Positions 56,319 through 64,000 of a DNA stretch of 64,000 bases are shown here, in pieces. The stretch comes from Cycas panzhihuaensis (taxonomy: Eukaryota; Cycadophyta): the NCBI GenBank assembly GCA_023213395.1, contig CM041465.1, positions 70,253,741-70,317,740 on the forward strand, in the 5' to 3' direction. The notes beneath the pieces were generated by a model. That model was not told where the DNA came from. It was given only the letters and a program-made list of their open reading frames with translations, and did no database searches. The translations under genes were made by a program, and so were the position numbers. Position 1 is the stretch's first letter. Every line of letters begins with the position of its first letter.

Positions 56319-58433
56319 GGTAACTCCAAAATTATGACATCTAGTAAAACATGTGATTTATAAAAAAGTGTTGAAAACTAAGGATTTTATTAAAAAACCA
56401 AAAAAGGAATCAAATAGTGATCAATAAAAGGTTAAGTTTTGGAACCAATAGAGAACTACACAAAGTACAAGGAAACATTTAAGAGGCAAATATGAGTATA
56501 AAATGTAAAATTTTTTAAGTTAAAGAGTAACCATAAAGAATGGAACAAGAAGGCAAGACAGAGCTTTAGAGGAAGCTAGAATAAGCCAATTATATTTAGT
56601 ACTTATATGATCTTTATATCATTCACAATACTGGTTAAGCATAGGCATTATCCATATGATATCATTTAGCCATCATGCTAAGTAGACTATTAAATTACCA
56701 TGCAATTATATAATCAAACTCTAGTAATACATATGATAAGGCATAAGACCTGATTGGTGTCAAGAGAGGGCATAGTTAGCCAAAACACCTATGAATAATA
56801 TACTTATAATAGATTTGCTTCTAAGAAGATAAAAATGATGTATCACCTAAGTTTCTCTTCATTCATAGAGAATACATAAGCAAAATATCCAATTTTAATT
56901 AGATTATAACTAATATTGTAGAAGATAACATTCAATAAATTTGGTAGAAAATATTTACTATGGTGTTATGCTTTATAAAGAAATGAAATAAGTTGTATAT
57001 TGATATAATTTGTGTGCTTATATTAGAGAGACAAGTAAAGATGTATTCAAGGAGGGCAAAGATGCCCCATGAATTTGTGAACTATATGGAACCAATAAAT
57101 GCCATTATATATTCAAATCTTTGCAAGCCTATTTATGAGCAGTAAGTCTGGTAAACAAACATCAAATTCTTCTTTCAAAATAGGGGTAAATAATAAATAA
57201 GTTTGACCCAAAGAGTGTATACATTTAAGGGCAACAATATAGTATCAATGATAAAATCTAAATAACTATTTGATTTAGCTTGAAGATGCCCAAAATACAA
57301 ACATCATTATTATCATATTACTTTTGATGACAAGGAAACGATAAGTGTGAAGTCAGATTTCATAGTGATGTTAAATGGAAATGCTAGGTATCAACTAGTC
57401 AAACCATACTCAAACACATAGAAGCTAAGGGATAAGGAGATGTCATGCCTAGAACTTGTAAAGAATTATAAAAGAATAATTTCATTTGAAATTTCTCTCT
57501 CCTCTTATTGGATATAAAGTTCTTAAGCATGCAGATTAAACAATTGAAGATATCACCATCAAGAAATATTTGAAACACTTATGCCAAACAAATATATTAC
57601 ACAAAACACCCAACATAGAGAACTATGATTGAACAAAAAATAATGGAAGCCAAATGATAAAGGACAAATCACCATTGTAAGCTCCAAAATAAAGTTAGAT
57701 AAACAATGATGAATTTTGTTAAACAAGAATTGGTTATTTTGGCATATTTAGCATCAATACAATACAAATATATGTCAAAATTAAATTTATCATTTTCAAA
57801 TATATTTTATACATAAAGTTTCTTTTAAGATTCAATTTATTAAGCCTCCTTATGAGTTATACCCTACTTATATGCCAGACAAGGTGCTAAGGGTTCTTTG
57901 AGGTTAATTAATAACCTATTGACAAAATAGTAAATATTATCATATAATAAAATTTCCTACTCTTTTTATTAAGAATGGTCATATGATCATTTTGTGGCTC
58001 TACATGGTGTTTGAGGATTTTTATGATTTTCTAATACTTTGTGTAGTGATGGAGGGCTTTATAACTAAAAAAATTAATAGAATTTTATTTGTCTTTAGTG
58101 TTAGGGCTATTTAACATGTACTTATCTTATGATTGTATATAATTTTTATATTATTTTGCATCACACAATTATGGGTGGTAGATTCTTTGATTCCCATATA
58201 AATAAGTTGATTAATATTGGGAATTATAAGATTTGAAAACATCAAATGATGAATCTATTACACATGAATGGACTATGATAGATGGTACTTAACAATATGA
58301 AGAAACTAGATAAGAAGACTATTCTAAAAAAAGAAAAGACAAAATACAAATCTAAATTTGGATTTACCTTAGGGCTAATAAATATGTTTATTAATGGCAC
58401 TTTGGTAATGGAACATTCTAAATACAAGTTGTG

Positions 58434-58820
58434 TTGAAGAACACCTTGGGAAATATTTGGGAGTTCAAAAGATCCTTTATTATACTTTCAAAAGTATAAA
58501 TACATCAATAGAAAGAAAGAAAGCTTAATGATCACCAAAAAGAAAATGTACTTTCATACAATCTCAAAAGATAATAAGATAAAATAAGTGTTCCTTTTAC
58601 AATTGTTTAGCCTTATATAGGTAAAAATGGTCGCGAACTCTAACATTCTATTGGTAATTCCATGGGCCCTTCAATCCCATTGGTAGAGATATGTAGTTGG
58701 TGCACACTAATTAACAATTATCCTTAACCTTCTCTTCCTTAATTATGTAGTTGTGGTTTAGCCTTAACCTTTTCTATGTGATCAAATGCTCTTGTGCTGC
58801 TAACTTTTGAATGTTATTCA
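58434..58820 (-). repeat. Probable 3' LTR, gypsy element 2
   Basis: On the element's strand it starts TGAATAACATTC just after the polypurine tract and is estimated to end near 58434. Without its partner copy the left edge is a guess. A TATA box lies inside. Confidence 0.55.
58611..58620 (-). promoter_or_regulatory. TATA box in gypsy element 2 LTR
   Basis: CTATATAAGG on the minus strand, about 200 bp into the proposed LTR, where an RNA polymerase II start would be expected. Confidence 0.55.
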
Positions 58821-58825
58821 ATAAG

Positions 58826-58836
58826 TCCCCCTCCCT
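58826..58836 (-). other. Polypurine tract, gypsy element 2
   Basis: The plus strand reads TCCCCCTCCCT, which is AGGGAGGGGGA on the element's strand. Confidence 0.75.
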
Positions 58837-58869
58837 GAGACATTGACTCCCCAAACTACTAAAGGTATA

Positions 58870-60300
58870 GGTGTTGTTAGATAAATTCTTCTGATTCCTA
58901 TGGTATTTCATCAAGGTCACAACCAACCTAACATATTAAGTACTCATAAATGGTTATGTTCTAGAGATGGTACTGGCAAGAAGCTAGAATACTTATTGGA
59001 GGAATCATAAGAACTTCTTCTTTATGGAGGATAGGAATGGTTGTTTGAGAGTTATAAACTTTTCTAAGGTACTTCTTTAAGCAGGACACATGAAAGACAT
59101 TGCAAATTTTAGAGTTAGGGCGGAGGTCCAAGGCATATGTGACTTTACCAATTCTTTGGAGAACTTTGTAAGGACTATGGTAATGAGGGTTTAACTTGTG
59201 GGATTTCTTATAATATAGGGATTATTGCTTATAGGGTTAGAGACAAAGGAAGACCAAATCACCCACAATAAATACTCTCTTATACCAATGGGAGTCAACT
59301 AATTACTTTATTCAATTTTGAGCCATTACTAAGTTTTGCTTAAGAGTATGTAAAATTTAATCCATGTCTTGCAATTTTGTTATACATAAATAATTTGAAG
59401 ATTGGTAGACAACATGCAGTTGATGATGGGGGATATCCATAAAGATCCATAAAAGGGGTCATTCCAATGGAAGATTTATGGGAGGAGTTATGCCAATATT
59501 CTACTAGTGCCAACTATGAAGTCTAATGATTTTGATGGTCTAATATAAAACAACAAAGGTATGTTTTTATTGTTTTATTAAGGACCTCTAATTATCCATG
59601 AATTTGGGGATGATATGATAAGCTCATGTTAAAAGAGATGCTTAATGCTCAAAAAAGTTCTTGCCAAAATGTTCTCATGAATTTAGGTCAAAGTTTGATA
59701 TGATGGTGGATGGGAAGCTGTGAAGACAAAAGATAAATTGGATGTAGAGATCAACTAATCAAGGGGCTTTGTATATTGTATGGACTAGTAAGAAGTAAGC
59801 ATACTTGGTCAAATGGTCAATGATGACCTAAATCAAATCATAACTTATGGATAATAATAGCCCAGTAATAAAATCCATGGTAATATCTTGCCATTTACCT
59901 TTGGGGATTATTAACGGTTGAAGGAGGCTAGGTTAGGCTTTGGTCTCAACCTTATTCTATTATCATGTTTCACATTCTAAGATATACATAAAGATGATAG
60001 AATTCATGTGGGGTTGGTAGAAGTCATATTGAATTTAATGGTATGTTTTATCAAACCTAAAGTGACTACTAAGGGGGCGATTATGGTATTTAGCTAGGAT
60101 ACAAGGGATAAATTGTGACATTAGGTGGATAAAAATGTAATCTTAATATAGAAGGTGATTATTATATAGAGTTTGGTATTTATGATTTTATACTTTATTG
60201 GTCCATGTGGCAAAATCAACCTAGATTCATTATCATAGATAAGGTCATCTAACCAAGAGGGTTGGGGGAGGGAGATGGCTTGAATTATTGGGTCTACTAG
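58870..60300 (-). pseudogene. pol: integrase with chromodomain-like tail, gypsy element 2
   Basis: The integrase core near 59920-59600 reads M-D-F-I-T-G-L ... I-I-D-H-L-T-K-Y-A-Y-F, with the first Asp present and S-N-F-D where S-D-R-D is expected. The C-terminal module near 59215-59060 has Y-G-P-Y-K-V-L-Q-R-I-G-K-V and N-V-F-H-V-S-C-L-K-K, the standard GPY/F and linker of chromoviruses. The tail near 58970-58870 reads E-Y-L-I, then G-C-D-L-D-E-I-P and E-S-E-E-F, resembling a decayed chromodomain, the part that directs insertion into heterochromatin. Confidence 0.83.
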
Positions 60301-60359
60301 AAGACAAGAAAGTGTATCCACAACTACATTATCCGTCCCCTTTTTATAAGAAATGGTGA

Positions 60360-61500
60360 AGTCAAAAACTTGAAGTCTGTTGACCCACTTGGTCTATTAT
60401 TTTGATAAAACGGGTTGGTTTAGTAGGTGCCAAAGGCTATAATGGTTAGTTAGGATGGTGAACTTGGATCTAATTAGATATTAGTGATACTTATCCACTA
60501 CATGGAGAATAGCCTACATTTTCTTTTGATATGTTGAAAGGCGACACTCATGGTCTTTGATCTTTCAGCTTTTAAACATGATGGAATGAAAATTCTACAT
60601 AAGGATAACTCTAATACTAACTCTAGAGGCATCACATTCTATATAAAATGGTTGTGAGAAATCAATGGTAGTGAGGACCAGCATAGAGGTCGTGAGTATT
60701 TTTAGATAGTTGAAAGCATCAACAATAGTAAGTGACCATTGAAATGAATCTTTAAATATCAAGTTTATTAAGGGGGCTACTATAGAAACATAATTTTTGA
60801 TAAACAATGATAAAATCCAGTCAATCTAAGGAAAGCCCATAATTGAGTAAGGTTTTTTGGTGTGGGCCATTATATGATAATAGAGATTTTATTAGGGTTA
60901 ACTCAGACACCTTCCATAGAGATAATATGCCCTAGGTATTATAATTTAGTTTTTCCAAATTCACATTTGGATATTTTGGTATACAATTAGTTTTGTTTGA
61001 GAATCATTAGGGTAGACTCTAAATGTTAGACACAAAGGTCATGGTAGTACTATAGATGAGGATGTCATCAAAGAAGATAATGATAAATTTACAAAGGTAG
61101 GGCATACAAATTTTATTCATTAGGGCTTAGATGGTAGTAAGGACATTATATAACCTAAAGGGCATGACTTAGAATTGAAAATATCCATGGTGGGTTTAGA
61201 AAGTTATTTTATGATTATCCTTTGGTGTAATAGGAATCTAATAATACCCTAGTTATAAGTTAAATTTTGAGAAGACTATGGCCCCATGAATTTCATCCTA
61301 CATATTATTGATTCAAGGGGTTAAAAATCTATTCTTAATGGTGTTTATTTAGTTCTTTATAATTGATGTAGAGTCAAAATAAACCATATTTTTTTTAGAC
61401 TAGTACAATCAATGTGGCATAAGTGCTCTTACTAGGCTCGATGATACCCATGTCCAAGAGCTTAGTTATGATATCCTCAATTTTATTTTTTTAAAAATAT
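60360..61500 (-). pseudogene. pol: RT and RNase H remnant, gypsy element 2
   Basis: RT motifs appear in order: M-P-F-R-L near 61165, then F-F-D-D-I-L-I-Y-S near 61075-61050 with both catalytic Asp. An open piece at 60807-60595 covers the connection (A-P-L-I-N-L-I-F-K-D-S-F-Q-W) and the RNase H start (F-Y-I-E-C-D-A-S). RNase H fades near 60360. Stops occur in all parts. Confidence 0.87.
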
Positions 61501-62029
61501 GAATTTTGTTATGGGTAAATGCTAATGGGGTTATGTGGGTGCTTTAGTTTAATGGTGTGGTGGAATCCATAATCAAGGAGAATGCTGCTAAATAGAGGAT
61601 AAAAAATAGATTGGTACTTATTAAGGACTAATTAGATATTTGGATGGACCTCTAGTTATAGTTGAATATTATTGGTTTCAATAATGTAACCAAGACTCCT
61701 ATTAAGTTGGGAACTCATTTTTTTAGGAGAGATCAATTTATTAGGTGAGGATTAGAGACTATATAATTTATAAGTTTGCCCAAATTAATCTTTAGACATC
61801 ATAAATGGGTTGTATAAAGAGTTATTAGTACTATAAGTGCCTAAGGTCTAGAGCCATTTAATGTTGAGGTTCACATTTAAGCCTCTAATAAATAAGGCAT
61901 AAAATTTAGATCAAAGGTGATAGGTGCCAACCTAATCTTGAAGATTATAAATAACCTTGGCATAGTGAAGGTTATAATGGCCAGGTAGGGAGCTATTAAA
62001 TCTTATTTTTGGTTTAATATAAAGGTTCA

Positions 62030-62130
62030 ACTACTTGGCAATGGTAATATTAAGGAAGTTTAGTGATACACCACCATCGATTAAGATTGTGATAGGGGTC
62101 TTCCTTAGAGTCCCTCTTATGTGTAGTGGG
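62030..62130 (-). pseudogene. pol: protease motif, gypsy element 2
   Basis: I-T-I-L-I-D-G-G-V-S-L-N-F-L near 62105-62053 corresponds to the gypsy retropepsin loop, with D-G-G in place of D-S/T-G. Confidence 0.75.
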
Positions 62131-62299
62131 TCAAGAAAGGCATAAGAAAAAATAATAAATAGAGAAGGCTTAGGGCAGGTCTAGGTTTAAATGGGGGAGG
62201 GGATTCCAAGAGGGGCTCTTCTCTAGTTTCATCTTTTAAATTAGAATCAAGGTCGATGGTGAATATTATTTTTCTAGCTTTACAAACTTAAGCATTCTC

Positions 62300-63264
62300 A
62301 TCAAATTATTTTTTTACACATTGAGTGTAGAGGTTAGCTACCTTATTCCTATTTACCTCTAAAGTGAGAACCCTTACTGATGTTGTTTCTATTGGAGGAC
62401 ATTCTGTTAGTAGTTCTATTGGGCCTTCTATTGGTCGTCTAATGTGGTTATCTATTGAGAACCTTAGGGGCTTTTAAGGATTAGATTGCCTTAAGCAATT
62501 GGACCATACTTATTCTTTTCTAAAGTTAGTTATTTATTGTACTACAAACTTTACTTCCAACACCATAGCTGCATTGATAGTGTCCCTAAGGCTAGGAGAA
62601 GAGATGGTCTTAAGTCACATTTATATATGATCTTTCAATCTAGCTATATAGGTTTTAATGAGTCTTTACTTATCAAGATGCTAAGCGACTCAGTTGTAAA
62701 ATCTTGAAATTCATCTATGTAGGCTTCTACTAAGGTAGATTGTCTAAGACAGGTTAGTTGACTAAAAACTAATTGATTCCAAGTTTCTTTGTACTATTCA
62801 AAGAAACATTCATAGAAGATATCTTATGTTTATTTTGTATGGTATTCTTAGGCCCACCATTTATATCAATAATATGCTTTATCCTTCAAGTAAATAGAAG
62901 TAAATGTTAATTGATTAGCCTAAGACATTGGGTTAAGTAAGAACTAGGAGTCTAACTTGCTAATCTAAGTGCAAGCAACATCTTTGTTGAGGTCTATATC
63001 AAAGATGGGTATGCTAATTTTGTGATTAAAATTTGGTTAATGAATAAATTGAGTTAGTGGGGCTCTAGCTTAAGAGGTGTCACCTTAGGAAGTATTAGAC
63101 ATGGCTGGTGATGAGATATGTGTACGAAAGGCTTGAAATTAGTGTGTCATGTTGGTGATCTACCTTGATAACTTAGCGAACTTCTTATCCAACTTCTCTT
63201 GAAGTGATGTGACATTAGCTTCTAAATTAGAAATATGCTTACCTTGGTCGATAGGTACCATCAT
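62300..63264 (-). pseudogene. gag: gag remnant, gypsy element 2
   Basis: Start at the ATG pair 63264-63259. A short coiled-coil-like stretch (L-E-A-N-V-T-S-L-Q-E-K-L-D-K-K) is followed by the capsid region, with F-D-I-D-L-N, the F-Y-E-C-F-F zone and Y-I-D-E-F-Q-D-F near 62720, a normal gypsy gag order. A C-terminal zinc region is not clearly visible. Many TAG/TAA stops. Confidence 0.75.
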
Positions 63265-63490
63265 GGAAGTCAATAAGAAAGGGATATGACAAAATAGGAT
63301 GTAACAAGAAGAAGGGTATAATAGAGGTGGGGGAGACTAAATAGAATAAGTAATTTTAAAGAAGTAGGGATGCATGAGAAAAGGGCCAAGAGAGGGGGTC
63401 CAGAAATAAGGGGGTTGTGGTGTTAATAGACTATTGATCCTAAATTTTAAGTAAATACAGTCACGTGCATTAAGGTGAGTGTGAAAAACT

Positions 63491-63800
63491 CATCAAAATG
63501 AGATAGTTGAGTTTTAAGTAAGTATATAGTTTGCTGGAGCCTGCGGGATGCTTGTATGCTAATTTCCCTAAAGATTTAATAGTTAAAAATGACCTAGCAA
63601 ATCTTTATTAGTGTAATACATTGATTAAAATGGAATAGATGAATTTTAATATAAAATTTTAAATCATGGACTATGAGTAACTTAGGCACCATTAAGCATG
63701 AAAATTATTTATAAAAATTAACCTAATACAAAAGGACCAATGCAATGTGTTGATCAAAATGATATATATAAATTTTAATGGTAATTTTTTTTATATGGAA
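63491..63800 (-). repeat. Degenerate tandem repeat of about 130 bp
   Basis: Anchors ATCAAAATG (63492), ATTAAAATG (63624) and ATCAAAATG (63753), each followed by a TTTTAA-type block, mark at least 2.3 units upstream of gypsy 2 gag. The region otherwise holds no gene. Confidence 0.6.
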
Positions 63801-64000
63801 TTTTTTTTTTCTTTTATAGATAACTCACCTATTCAAACCATTTTTTAATATGATCAATATTTAGAAAGTTATAACCTTTGATTTTTAGGCTATGTGTATA
63901 ATGTTGTTGGTTTGATATTAACTTTAGGAAAGCCTACCAGACACTTGACAGAGAAGTGCTTGATTATGTAGGTTTCATAATAAACTTCTCTATTGATACT

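Larger units (their letters stand above)
53561..58430. other. Unassigned stretch with simple repeats
   Basis: No transposon domain or gene recognised. It probably contains the 5' part of gypsy element 1, since that element's gag, leader and LTR should lie here, but I could not identify them. On the minus strand a CTATAAAAATCC TATA-like site lies near 56026-56037, with a pyrimidine-rich downstream stretch, which would suit an LTR promoter. Two open frames (54852-55097 plus; 55719-56230 minus) are low-complexity. A weak plus-strand reading near 57190-57640 matches nothing known. Confidence 0.4.
58434..64000 (-). mobile_element. Ty3/gypsy element 2 (chromovirus-like), 5' end outside window
   Basis: Read on the minus strand from the window end: leader, gag, protease, RT, RNase H, integrase, chromodomain-like tail, polypurine tract and 3' LTR. 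The order RT, RNase H, integrase and the tail identify Ty3/gypsy of the chromovirus type. All genes are broken by stops. The 5' LTR is not in the window. Confidence 0.88.

Noticed and set aside
57190-57640. Weak coding potential on the plus strand
   Set aside because: Readable only across several stops, and no motif of integrase, RT or any known protein could be placed.
1-64000. tRNA, rRNA, CRISPR arrays, intact host genes
   Set aside because: No cloverleaf-like tRNA, rRNA-like block or regularly spaced repeat array was noticed; all recognised proteins are retroelement remnants.

Overview
The window is gene-poor, AT-rich plant nuclear DNA built almost entirely from decayed LTR retrotransposons. 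The assignment to a plant rests on the element types: Ty1/copia with initiator-Met-tRNA-type primer sites (TGGTATCAGAGC and variants), a Ty3/gypsy element with a chromodomain-like tail, and a Tat-like gypsy pol. The density of old, nested copies and the wholesale conversion of CAG, CAA, CGA and TGG codons into stops (C-to-T decay, as expected of methylated DNA) suggest a large seed-plant genome. A gymnosperm is possible, but the sequence alone does not prove it. I see no intact cellular gene, no convincing RNA gene and no CRISPR array.

Layout. 1-3347: non-coding, less AT-rich, unassigned. 3348-3573: possible LTR. 3724-9104 (+): copia element 1, with 3' LTR but no recognisable 5' LTR. 9150-17546: an inverted repeat (about 160 bp arms) holding copia element 2 (9533-17228, minus strand), which has two 312-bp LTRs and a perfect TATTC duplication and is the youngest copy here. 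18114-32836 (+): copia element A, split in its integrase zinc finger by copia element B (22480-30029, +, two 366-bp LTRs). 32837-34465: unassigned, with a possible minus-strand RNase H fragment. 34466-47339 (+): copia element 3 (two 331-bp LTRs), split near the end of RNase H by copia element 4 (39299-46835, +, perfect TTATG duplication). About 47640-53560 (minus): Tat-like gypsy pol, split inside the RT by a short, pol-less copia element C (49831-52663, +). 53560-58430: unassigned, with microsatellites. 58434 to the window end (minus): a gypsy element with gag, protease, RT, RNase H, integrase and a chromodomain-like tail.

Elements 1, 2 and 4 are one family; A and B (and the 3' end of C) form a second group; element 3 is a third. 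No copy looks autonomous: every gag and pol is broken by stops and frameshifts, although single motifs (DTGAT protease and FVDDM in element 2, YIDD in A and B) survive. The order of events can be read from the nesting: A before B, 3 before 4, gypsy 1 before C, inverted repeat before element 2.

The most unusual signals are an antisense ORF starting beside the polypurine tract in all three copies of the element 1/2/4 family; a stop at gag codon 7 in the same three copies; homopolymeric G tracts at the same place, the integrase-RT linker, in two different families (19 G in B); the inverted repeat around element 2; and the miniature element C.
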